Source: Parahaliea mediterranea (GTDB lineage: Bacteria; Pseudomonadota; Gammaproteobacteria; Pseudomonadales; Halieaceae). Taken from it: a stretch of 64,000 nucleotides of DNA. Under the pieces are notes generated by a model. That model searched no databases. It had not been told where the DNA came from and saw nothing but the letters and a program-made list of their open reading frames with translations. Below are positions 1 to 7,474 of this stretch, piece by piece (position 1 is the stretch's first letter; each line of letters opens with the position of its first letter). The stretch covers positions 372,001-436,000 of the forward strand of contig NZ_QEWO01000005.1 of the NCBI RefSeq assembly GCF_003402235.1, in the 5' to 3' direction. Made by a program: the position numbers and the translations under genes.

Positions 1-401
1 TGGCCAATACCACCGCCTACGACGGGGCCACCGCCCTGCACCGGGCCTTGGTTGAGCCGCGCTACGATCCCGCGGTTCTGGCGCCGCTGATCAGCGCCCA
101 GCGCGATATCAACGCACGCAACATCGATGGCGAAACGGCACTGCATCTTGCCCTGCACTCTCCGGCGGTAGTGGCCAGGTTGCTGGCTGCAGGAGCCGAT
201 CCCAACGCGCGGGATGAGCGCGGCAGAACGCCTCTGCATCGAGCAGCAGCCATGTGGCTGGGTCAGGGGAGTATCGCTGAACTGTTGGCCGCCGGCGCTG
301 ATGCAGCGCTGCAGGACGCCGATGGGAAAACGGCGCTGGATATCGCACGGCAGAGGCTTTTGCCAGCCAATGCCGACCTGTTGGGTGGGGTATCACTGTG
401 A
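1..401 (+). CDS. Ankyrin-repeat protein (5' end outside window)
   Basis: The frame is open from the first bases of the window, so the start lies upstream. About 132 residues are visible. They contain ankyrin repeats, seen as GATALHRAL, DGETALHLAL, GRTPLHRAA and DGKTALDIA, each followed by a helix ending in a LLAAGADPNA-like turn. Ankyrin repeats bind proteins; the partner here is unknown. The stop (TGA, 399-401) overlaps the GTG start of the next gene, so the two are translationally coupled and may act together. Without the N-terminus I cannot say whether the protein is exported. Confidence 0.85.
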   Translation, partial: ANTTAYDGATALHRALVEPRYDPAVLAPLISAQRDINARNIDGETALHLALHSPAVVARLLAAGADPNARDERGRTPLHRAAAMWLGQGSIAELLAAGADAALQDADGKTALDIARQRLLPANADLLGGVSL

Positions 402-817
402 GAGGTGTGTGTTGCGGTCTCGCGCTGTTGTGGGCAGTGAGCGGTTTTGCGGCGGCACCAGGCCCACACCTGCCGCCGCGCTATTCGGAGCCGGGCATGT
501 GGCACTGGCGCCTGCCCTACGAATTGCGGTTTGACGGCGGTTGCCTGATACAGCGCGCGCCCACGCAGGTTCTGCTGGAGTTCAAGATCCAGGCCGACGG
601 CCGTGTGGCCTCGGTGCGAGCCCGGCCGCCGGCGCCCGCCCACGATGCACTGGATGCTCTGTTACAGGCTGCCCGTTCCTTCTATTTTCGCCAGAGAATC
701 ATCGAATGGGAGGCGCAGCCCTATACCACGGTTGTCGCACTACCGCTGCCCAATGACAGTTGCTGGCACCCGCCGCTGGGCGATGAGCAGGGTGCCGCCT
801 TCCCTCAAGGCGGCTAG
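398..817 (+). CDS. Small secreted protein of unknown function
   Basis: 139 residues from a GTG that overlaps the upstream stop codon as GTGA; a GGTGGGG stretch upstream can serve as ribosome binding site. The N-terminus reads as a signal peptide (GLALLWAVSGFAAAPG), so the product is probably periplasmic. The middle (QVLLEFKIQADGRVASVRA...) vaguely recalls the beta-alpha-beta C-terminal domain of TonB-type proteins, but there is no N-terminal anchor and the match is too weak to name. Cysteines near residues 49 and 122 could form a disulfide. Coupling to the ankyrin gene suggests a joint role. Confidence 0.7.
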   Translation: MRGVCCGLALLWAVSGFAAAPGPHLPPRYSEPGMWHWRLPYELRFDGGCLIQRAPTQVLLEFKIQADGRVASVRARPPAPAHDALDALLQAARSFYFRQRIIEWEAQPYTTVVALPLPNDSCWHPPLGDEQGAAFPQGG

Positions 818-948
818 CACTGCCCGGTTGTACGGGCCTGTTTGCAGCAATAAAGTCCATATCCTTCGCAACTTCGTGAATATGCCCCTGCCCGGGGAGC
901 TGCTACCTTTATGGATAACGATTCGGATAATCCAGCAGGTACGCACGC

Positions 949-2448
949 ATGACACGCCAGGTTCCCCTGTTCATCAACGGTGAGTTCGTCACCAGCGGCA
1001 GCAGCAACAAACTGCCGGTTACCAACCCCGCCAACCAGCAGCTGCTGGCCGAGGTGCCCATGGCCACCGAGGCCGAGGTGGAGGCCGCCATTGCCTCGGC
1101 CAAGCAAGCCTTCCAGAGCTGGCGCAATGTGCCGGTGGCCGAGCGCGCGCGGCTGATGATGCGCTACGTGGCGCTGCTGAAGGAGCACCACGACGAGCTG
1201 GGCGAGCTGCTGTCGCAGGACACCGGCAAAACCTTTGAGGATGCCAAGGGCGATGTGTGGCGCGGTATCGAGGTGGTGGAGCAGGCCGCCAATATCGGCT
1301 CCAACATGATGGGCGAGACGGTGGAGAACGTGGCCAACGGCATCGACACCTACAGCTACATCCAGCCCATTGGCGTGTGCGCCGGCATTACGCCCTTTAA
1401 CTTCCCGGCGATGATCCCCCTGTGGATGTACCCGCTGGCGATTGCCGCCGGCAATACTTTTGTGCTCAAGCCCTCCGAGCAGGATCCGCTGACCCCGGTG
1501 CGGCTGGTGGAGCTGTTCATCGAGGCCGGCGCGCCCAAGGGAGTGCTGAACATGGTGCACGGCGGCGCCGATGTGGTGAACCAGATTCTCACCCACAAGG
1601 ACATCCAGGCCATCTCCTTCGTTGGCTCCTCCCGCGTGGGCGACCACATCTACCGCACCGGCACCGATGCCGGCAAGCGGGTGCAGTGCATGATGGGCGC
1701 CAAGAACCACATGGTGGTGATGCCCGACGCCGACAAGAACAGCACGCTCAATGCGCTGGTGGGTGCCTCGGTGGGTGCCGCCGGCCAACGCTGCATGGCG
1801 ATTTCGGTGGCGGTGTTTGTGGGCGAATCGAAGGCGTGGATCGACGAGCTCGGCGAGCGCATGGCCACGGCCCGCCCCGGCGCCTGGAACGACGCCGGCG
1901 CCAGCTACGGCCCGATTATCTCCCGCCCGGCCTATGAAAAAGTCCTCGGCCTGATCCAGAAGGGCAAGGACGAGGGCGCCACCTGCCTGCTCGATGGCAG
2001 CCAGTGCGTGGTGGATGGCCTGCCCGATGGCAACTGGGTTGGCCCGACCCTGTTTACCGACGTCACCACCGAGATGGCCATCTACAACGAAGAGATCTTC
2101 GGCCCGGTGCTGTGCTGCATCACCGTCGACACCCTGGAAGAGGCCATTGAGCTTATCAACAACTGCCCCTACGGCAACGGCACCTCCATCTTCACCAACT
2201 CCGGTGGCGCGGCGCGTAAATACCAGCACGAAATTCTGGTGGGCCAGGTGGGTATCAACATTCCCATTCCGGTGCCGCTGCCGTTTTTCTCCTTCACTGG
2301 CTGGCGCGGCTCCTTCCGCGGCGATCTGCACGCCTACGGCAAGCAGGCGGTGCGCTTCTACACCGAGACCAAGACCATCACCGCCCGCTGGACCCACTCC
2401 GAGGCGAGCACCTCCAAGCAGCCGAACATGAGCATCAACCTGCGTTAA
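949..2448 (+). CDS. mmsA: CoA-acylating methylmalonate-semialdehyde dehydrogenase
   Basis: 499 residues, the usual family length. The enzyme oxidises methylmalonate semialdehyde (and malonate semialdehyde) to propionyl-CoA (acetyl-CoA) with NAD+ and CoA in the cytoplasm, the last step of valine breakdown. Aldehyde dehydrogenase landmarks are present: [19 protein letters not shown], the NAD-binding FVGSS turn, and the nucleophile Cys282 in [10 protein letters not shown]. The QRC context and C-terminal end fit MmsA rather than other aldehyde dehydrogenases. It is the first gene of a five-gene operon holding every other step from isobutyryl-CoA onward. A 102-nt gap with a hairpin separates it from the next gene. 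Confidence 0.96.
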   Translation: MTRQVPLFINGEFVTSGSSNKLPVTNPANQQLLAEVPMATEAEVEAAIASAKQAFQSWRNVPVAERARLMMRYVALLKEHHDELGELLSQDTGKTFEDAKGDVWRGIEVVEQAANIGSNMMGETVENVANGIDTYSYIQPIGVCAGITPFNFPAMIPLWMYPLAIAAGNTFVLKPSEQDPLTPVRLVELFIEAGAPKGVLNMVHGGADVVNQILTHKDIQAISFVGSSRVGDHIYRTGTDAGKRVQCMMGAKNHMVVMPDADKNSTLNALVGASVGAAGQRCMAISVAVFVGESKAWIDELGERMATARPGAWNDAGASYGPIISRPAYEKVLGLIQKGKDEGATCLLDGSQCVVDGLPDGNWVGPTLFTDVTTEMAIYNEEIFGPVLCCITVDTLEEAIELINNCPYGNGTSIFTNSGGAARKYQHEILVGQVGINIPIPVPLPFFSFTGWRGSFRGDLHAYGKQAVRFYTETKTITARWTHSEASTSKQPNMSINLR

Positions 2449-2479
2449 GCGGCTGGCCGGGCGCGGTTGCGGCATGGCG

Positions 2480-2507
2480 CCGGGCCCGGTATTTACCACC
2501 GGCCCGG
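2480..2507 (+). promoter_or_regulatory. GC-rich hairpin between mmsA and the acyl-CoA dehydrogenase gene
   Basis: CCGGGCCCGGT and ACCGGCCCGG flank a 7-nt loop (ATTTACC), with one bulged C. No T-tract follows, so it looks more like an mRNA processing or stabilising hairpin, or a leaky terminator, than a strong terminator. It sits in the only long gap of the operon. Confidence 0.4.
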
Positions 2508-2550
2508 GGCAGGCAAGCGCCCGGCACGCACAATAACAAGGAGGAAGGCA

Positions 2551-3711
2551 TTGGACTTTTCCCTGACTGACGACCAGAAGGCCTTTGTGGAGAGCGCCCG
2601 CGCCTTCAGCGAGGGCGCCCTGGCACCCATGGCGGCCGAGTGGGACGCCACGGCCCACTTCCCCAAAGCGGTGCTGGCCGAGGCCGGCGAGCTCGGCTTT
2701 ATGGGCATGTACACCCCCGAGAGCGCCGGCGGGCTTGGCATGGGCCGGCTCGACGCCAGCCTGATTGTGGAAGAGCTGGCCAAGGGCTGCACCACCACGG
2801 CGGCGTTTCTCACCATTCACAACATGGCCACCAGCATGATCGGCAAGTACGGCAGCCAGGCCCTGGTTGACGCCTGGTGCCCGGCGCTGGTGAGCGGCGC
2901 CAAGCTGGCGTCCTACTGCCTGACAGAGCCCGGGGCGGGCTCGGATGCCGCGTCCCTGCGCACCACCGCCACCCGCGACGGTGACGACTACCTCGTCAAC
3001 GGCAGCAAGGTGTTCATCTCCGGCGCCGGCGAAACCGACGCCCTGGTGGTGATGCTGCGCACCGGTGACGCCGGGCCCAAGGGCATCAGCGCCCTGTTGA
3101 TTCCGGCCGACGCCGAGGGCGTGAGCTACGGCAAAAAAGAGGAAAAAATGGGCTGGAACGCCCAGCCCACCCGCATGATCAGCTTTGACAACGTGCGGGT
3201 GTCGGTGGGCAATCGCCTGGGTAACGAGGGCCAGGGTTTTGCCATTGCCATGGAGGGCCTGGACGGCGGGCGCATCAACATTGCCACCTGCAGCGTGGGC
3301 ACCGCCCAGCAGGCGCTGGAGGAGGCCACCGCCTACGTGCAGGAGCGCAAGCAGTTCGGCAGCGAAATTGCCGCCTTCCAGCACATCCAGTTCAAGCTGG
3401 CGGACATGCTCACCGAACTGGTGGCGGCGCGGCAGATGGTGCGGCTGGCGGCCTTCAAGCTGGATGCCGGCGACCCCCAGGCCTCCACCTACTGCGCCAT
3501 GGCCAAGCGCTTTGCCACCGACGCCGGCTTCACCGTGTGCAACGACGCCCTGCAACTGCTGGGCGGCTATGGTTATATCCGCGAGTACCCGATGGAGCGC
3601 CACGTGCGCGACACCCGGGTGCACCAGATCCTGGAAGGGACCAACGAAATTATGCGCGTGATCATTTCACGCAAACTGTTAATGGAAGGCGCACTGGAGG
3701 TGATCAAATGA
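2551..3711 (+). CDS. Acyl-CoA dehydrogenase, probably isobutyryl-CoA dehydrogenase
   Basis: 386 residues from a TTG preceded by AAGGAGGAAGG; an upstream in-frame ATG would add an implausible Arg/Pro-rich leader. It is an FAD enzyme forming the alpha-beta double bond of an acyl-CoA. Motifs include CLTEPGAGSD (flavin/substrate loop), the LLGGYGYIREYP segment, and the catalytic-base Glu362 in ILEGTNEIMR. The length and the base in the C-terminal EGT motif match the short/branched-chain acyl-CoA dehydrogenases. The operon makes isobutyryl-CoA the likely substrate; sequence alone does not fix the chain length. It overlaps the next gene by 4 nt. Confidence 0.92.
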   Translation: MDFSLTDDQKAFVESARAFSEGALAPMAAEWDATAHFPKAVLAEAGELGFMGMYTPESAGGLGMGRLDASLIVEELAKGCTTTAAFLTIHNMATSMIGKYGSQALVDAWCPALVSGAKLASYCLTEPGAGSDAASLRTTATRDGDDYLVNGSKVFISGAGETDALVVMLRTGDAGPKGISALLIPADAEGVSYGKKEEKMGWNAQPTRMISFDNVRVSVGNRLGNEGQGFAIAMEGLDGGRINIATCSVGTAQQALEEATAYVQERKQFGSEIAAFQHIQFKLADMLTELVAARQMVRLAAFKLDAGDPQASTYCAMAKRFATDAGFTVCNDALQLLGGYGYIREYPMERHVRDTRVHQILEGTNEIMRVIISRKLLMEGALEVIK

Positions 3712-4508
3712 GCCCGAGCCAGCTGGCAAGTACATCCGACAAAATCAAGGTAGAGCAGCGCGGCCACACTGCGCTGGTGACCATCGACAACCCCGCCGCC
3801 AACACCTGGGACACCGAGAGCCTGCCGGCGCTGAAGGCCCTGGTGCAGGCGCTCAACGAGGCGCGCGACATCTACGCCCTGGTGCTGACCGGGGCCGGTG
3901 AAAAGTTCTTCTCTGCCGGCGCCGACCTGAAAATCTTTGCCGACGGCGACCCGGCCAAGGCGGATGAAATGGCGCGCTACTTCGGCGAGGCCTTCGAAAC
4001 CCTGGCGGACTTTCGCGGCGTGTCCATTGCCGCCATCAACGGCTTTGCCATGGGCGGCGGGCTGGAAGTGGCCCTGGCCTGTGACATCCGCATTGCCGAA
4101 GAGCAGGCCCAGATGGCGCTGCCAGAAGCGAAGGTGGGCCTGTTGCCCTGCGCCGGCGGCACCCAGCGCCTGTCCTGGCTGGTGGGTGAGGGCTGGGCCA
4201 AGCGCATGATCCTGTGTGGCGAGCGCATCAATGCCGCCACGGCGGAAAAAATCGGCCTGGTGGAGGAAGTGGTTGGCAAGGGCCAGGCCCTGGACAAGGC
4301 CCTGGCCCTGGCGGAGCAGGTGGGCGAGCAGAGCCCGTCCTCCATTGGCCGCTGCAAAACCCTGATCCACAGCGCCCGCGACAAGGCCATCGGCGACGGC
4401 CTGGCCGGCGAGCGCGAACTGTTCGTGGAGCTGTTTTCCACCGAGGACCAGCGCGAGGGCGTGAACGCCTTCCTGGAAAAACGCAAAGCCGAGTGGAAGA
4501 ACCGCTAA
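3708..4508 (+). CDS. Enoyl-CoA hydratase (methacrylyl-CoA hydratase)
   Basis: 266 residues, starting at an ATG that overlaps the upstream TGA and follows a strong GGAGGTGAT site. It belongs to the crotonase fold: the oxyanion-hole segment is FSAGADLKIF, and the two catalytic glutamates of hydratases are present in GGGLEVALACD and ALPEAKVGLLPCAGGTQRL. In this operon it should hydrate methacrylyl-CoA to 3-hydroxyisobutyryl-CoA. Both Glu residues argue for hydratase rather than isomerase activity. The longer upstream frame is not used because it lies inside the preceding gene. Confidence 0.93.
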   Translation: MSPSQLASTSDKIKVEQRGHTALVTIDNPAANTWDTESLPALKALVQALNEARDIYALVLTGAGEKFFSAGADLKIFADGDPAKADEMARYFGEAFETLADFRGVSIAAINGFAMGGGLEVALACDIRIAEEQAQMALPEAKVGLLPCAGGTQRLSWLVGEGWAKRMILCGERINAATAEKIGLVEEVVGKGQALDKALALAEQVGEQSPSSIGRCKTLIHSARDKAIGDGLAGERELFVELFSTEDQREGVNAFLEKRKAEWKNR

Positions 4509-4517
4509 GGAATGCCC

Positions 4518-5630
4518 ATGAGTGACGCAGCCGTACTGTTTGAGGAACTGCCCGCCAAGGCGGGCCGCATTGGCCGGGCCACGCTGAACGTGCCCGCCAC
4601 GCTGAATTCGTTGACCCTGGACATGGTCGACCTGCTGCAGGTGCAGCTGGATGCCTGGGCCCGGGACGAGGACATCGCCGCGGTGTTTATCGACGGCAGT
4701 GGCGAAAAGGCCTTCTGCGCCGGCGGCGACGTGCAGGCCCTGCACCGTTCGGCGGTGGAGCAACCCGGCGGCCCCTGCGACTACGCGGAAAACTTCTTCG
4801 CCCGCGAATACCGCATGAACTACACCCTGCACACCTATGCCAAGCCCGTCATCTGCTGGGGGCACGGCATTGTGATGGGCGGCGGACTCGGGGTCATGGC
4901 CGGTTGCAGCCACCGCATTGTGACCGAAGCGACCCGCATCGCCATGCCCGAGGTGACCATTGCCCTGTTTCCCGATGTGGGCGGCAGCTGGTTTCTCAAT
5001 CACATGCCGGGGCGGGCGGGGCAGTTTCTGGCGCTGACCGGCGCCTCCATCAATGCCGCCGATGCCCTCTACACCGGCCTTGCCGATCGCTTTATCGCTT
5101 CGGAGCACAAGGCGGCGGTGCTCGATGCCCTGCTGCAGCAGGGCTGGGGCCTGGACGCTGCCGACAACCACGCCCTGGTGCGCCACTGCCTGCGCCCCTT
5201 TGCCGAGCGCAGCCTGGGCAGTGTGCCGGCGGCCCAGGTGGAGCCGCACATGGCGACCATCAACCGCCTGTGCGACGGCGACAGCGTGCACGAGGTGATC
5301 GACAACATTATCGGCCAGCAAACCGACGACCCCTGGCTGGCCCGCGCCCGCGACAGCCTGGCCCACGGCTCCAAGCTGGCCGCGCTGTGGATTGCCCGGC
5401 AGCTGTGGGAGACCCGCCACGCCTCGCTGCGCGAGGTGTTCCAGGCGGAAATCCAGCTCGCTACCAACGTGGTGCGCTACCCCGAATTCGCCGAGGGCGT
5501 GCGGGCCCTGCTGATCGACAAGGATCGCAAGCCCGCCTGGCAGTACGACACCTCGCGGGCCGTGCCGGACGAGGTGCTGGACGGGTTTTTCCGTGCCCCC
5601 TGGCATGCCAACCCCCTGGCCAACCTGTAA
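4518..5630 (+). CDS. 3-hydroxyisobutyryl-CoA hydrolase
   Basis: 370 residues. Of two nearby ATGs the second (4518) has an AAGGA six bases upstream, whereas the first (4512) abuts it. The protein is a crotonase-superfamily thioesterase that releases 3-hydroxyisobutyrate from its CoA ester, removing toxic methacrylyl-CoA by mass action. Features are FCAGGDVQALH, GGGLGVMAGCSHRI, and MPEVTIALFPDVGGS with the conserved Glu and Asp typical of HIBYL-CoA hydrolases; the length also matches this subgroup rather than plain hydratases. It lies 9 nt after the hydratase and 19 nt before mmsB. Confidence 0.94.
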   Translation: MSDAAVLFEELPAKAGRIGRATLNVPATLNSLTLDMVDLLQVQLDAWARDEDIAAVFIDGSGEKAFCAGGDVQALHRSAVEQPGGPCDYAENFFAREYRMNYTLHTYAKPVICWGHGIVMGGGLGVMAGCSHRIVTEATRIAMPEVTIALFPDVGGSWFLNHMPGRAGQFLALTGASINAADALYTGLADRFIASEHKAAVLDALLQQGWGLDAADNHALVRHCLRPFAERSLGSVPAAQVEPHMATINRLCDGDSVHEVIDNIIGQQTDDPWLARARDSLAHGSKLAALWIARQLWETRHASLREVFQAEIQLATNVVRYPEFAEGVRALLIDKDRKPAWQYDTSRAVPDEVLDGFFRAPWHANPLANL

Positions 5631-5649
5631 TCGCTGAAGGAAGCAAGTC

Positions 5650-6537
5650 ATGGCAAACGTCGCATTTATCGGTCTTGGCAACATGGGCGGGCCAATGGCC
5701 GCCAACCTGATCAAGGCCGGCCATCACGTTACGGTATTCGATCTGTCCGAGGCAGCCTGCCAGGCCCTGGCCGCGGTGGGCGCGGGAGTGGCGCAGAGCG
5801 CCAGCGAGGCCGCCCGGGGCGTGGACTATGTCATCAGCATGCTACCGGCGGGCAAGCACGTGGCCGGCCTGTACCTGGGTGACGAGGGGCTGCTGGCGCA
5901 GCTCGATGACAGCACCACGGTGCTGGACTGCTCCACCATCGATGCCGCCACCGCCCGCCAGGTGGGCGAGGCGGCCCAGGCCGCCGGCATCGGCTTTATG
6001 GATGCGCCGGTGTCCGGCGGTGTCGCGGCGGCAGCGGCGGGCACCCTGGCCTTTATGTGCGGCGGCGACGCGGCCACCTTCCCCAAGGCGCAGGCGATTC
6101 TGGCCGACATGGGCAAGAACATCTTCCACGCCGGGCCGGCCGGCGCCGGCCAGGTGGCCAAGGGCTGCAACAACATGCTGCTGGCCATCCACATGATCGG
6201 CACCTGCGAGGCGCTGGAGATGGGTGCCCGCAACGGCCTCGATCCGAAGGTGCTGTCGGAGATCATGCTGGCCAGCTCGGGCCGCAACTGGTCGCTGGAG
6301 GTCTACAACCCCTATCCCGGGGTGATGGAAAACGCGCCGGCCAGCAAGGATTACAAGCCGGGCTTCATGGTCGACCTGATGGTCAAGGACCTGGGGCTGG
6401 CGCTGGACATTGCCGGGCAGTGCGATTTCGACAACCCCATGGGGCAGCTGGCGCGCACCCTCTACAGCGAACACCAGGCCGCCGGTAACGGCAGCCTGGA
6501 CTTTTCCAGCATCCTGCAAAAACTGAAGGGCGGATGA
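5650..6537 (+). CDS. mmsB: 3-hydroxyisobutyrate dehydrogenase
   Basis: 295 residues, the standard length, with AAGGA upstream. It oxidises 3-hydroxyisobutyrate to methylmalonate semialdehyde with NAD+, producing the substrate of MmsA. The N-terminal Rossmann motif is FIGLGNMGGPMAANL, the substrate loop is DAPVSGGVAAA, and the catalytic lysine is Lys171 in GAGQVAKGCNN. It is the last gene of the operon and ends 1 nt before the convergent DUF4340 gene, leaving no room for a separate terminator. Confidence 0.96.
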   Translation: MANVAFIGLGNMGGPMAANLIKAGHHVTVFDLSEAACQALAAVGAGVAQSASEAARGVDYVISMLPAGKHVAGLYLGDEGLLAQLDDSTTVLDCSTIDAATARQVGEAAQAAGIGFMDAPVSGGVAAAAAGTLAFMCGGDAATFPKAQAILADMGKNIFHAGPAGAGQVAKGCNNMLLAIHMIGTCEALEMGARNGLDPKVLSEIMLASSGRNWSLEVYNPYPGVMENAPASKDYKPGFMVDLMVKDLGLALDIAGQCDFDNPMGQLARTLYSEHQAAGNGSLDFSSILQKLKGG

Positions 6538-6538
6538 A

Positions 6539-7474
6539 CTAGCGCCCGGCGGGCGCCGCCTCGCCGGCGCCGCTACCCTTTTCTGGCAAGCCACTCAGGC
6601 TGCCTGGATCAAACTGCAACAGCGCCAGGTACTGGCGCGGGTCGAGGGCAAAGAACAGCGCGTAGCGGCTGTCGTGGGCGTAGAGCCTGCCCTCGAAGGC
6701 CAGCAGTTCCAGGCGGTGGTGCTGGCCATCCTGCTGCAGGCGGAAGCTGCGCTGCACGCTGCCATCCTCGGCCAGGCTGCGCTGGCTGTCCTCGTCGGCA
6801 AGGCCGGTAATGCGCAGTTCCTGCAACAGCTGCAGCAGGCGGGCGAGCTGTTGTTCGTCGGGCTTGCCGCCGGTGGCTGTGTGCCACTGCCCCCCGGTGT
6901 TGCGCTCCAGCACCAGCCCGTCCATGTCGATGCGCCCGGGTGTGCTCTGCAGCAGCCGGCGATCCAGCCAGGCGTCTGCGCTGACCGGGGCATCATGCTC
7001 GCTGTAGCGCAGGTTGTAGATGTCATGGTCGCGACGGTTGCGGGCATACACCCGGCGGTAGGCGGGGGAGCGCCCGAGGTAGATGGTCTCCAGCAGGTCG
7101 TCGCCGTGGTAGAAGGCAAGGCGGCGATGGTGCTGGTAGGAGGTGACCCGGTAGCGCTGGCGGGCGGCGGCGGAGCTGGCCACGGGAAAGCCCTGGGGCT
7201 GGTGCGACAGGGTGTCCAGCAAGCGGTGGACCCGTTGCTGGTCGGCCGGCAAATCCTGCAAATCGGGCAGCAGCCAGCGGCCCCGCGACTGGCGCAGCAC
7301 TACCTCGCCGTCCTGGTCGTCGGTAATCCGGATCTCGTCCACCCCCAGCGCAGTCGAGGGCTCCAGCAGGCGTGTGTGCTGGCTGACCGCGCGTTCACCC
7401 TGCCAGTACAGCGCGCCCACCAGCACCAGTTGCACCACCAGCAGAAACAGCAGGCTGGCCACCGTGCGGTTCAC
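6539..7474 (-). CDS. DUF4340 membrane-anchored protein of an ABC system
   Basis: 311 residues. One N-terminal membrane segment (VASLLFLLVVQLVLVGALYW) anchors a soluble, probably periplasmic, domain. The domain has the DUF4340 look: repeated beta-rich units with DEIRITD, GRWLLPDL and a YLGRSP turn. DUF4340 proteins regularly follow GldF/GldG-type ABC genes, as here: its start overlaps the stop of the permease/GldG fusion by 4 nt. Its exact role is unknown; it presumably works with that transporter at the cell envelope. Confidence 0.8.
   Translation of the reverse strand: MNRTVASLLFLLVVQLVLVGALYWQGERAVSQHTRLLEPSTALGVDEIRITDDQDGEVVLRQSRGRWLLPDLQDLPADQQRVHRLLDTLSHQPQGFPVASSAAARQRYRVTSYQHHRRLAFYHGDDLLETIYLGRSPAYRRVYARNRRDHDIYNLRYSEHDAPVSADAWLDRRLLQSTPGRIDMDGLVLERNTGGQWHTATGGKPDEQQLARLLQLLQELRITGLADEDSQRSLAEDGSVQRSFRLQQDGQHHRLELLAFEGRLYAHDSRYALFFALDPRQYLALLQFDPGSLSGLPEKGSGAGEAAPAGR

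Noticed and set aside
814-3624. A 936-codon open frame antisense to mmsA and the acyl-CoA dehydrogenase
   Set aside because: It mirrors two strongly supported genes; it is rich in His, Ala, Gly and Val as expected for antisense of GC-rich codons, with no domain.
3573-5714. A 713-codon frame antisense to the enoyl-CoA hydratase and hydrolase genes
   Set aside because: Antisense shadow of genes with full catalytic motifs.
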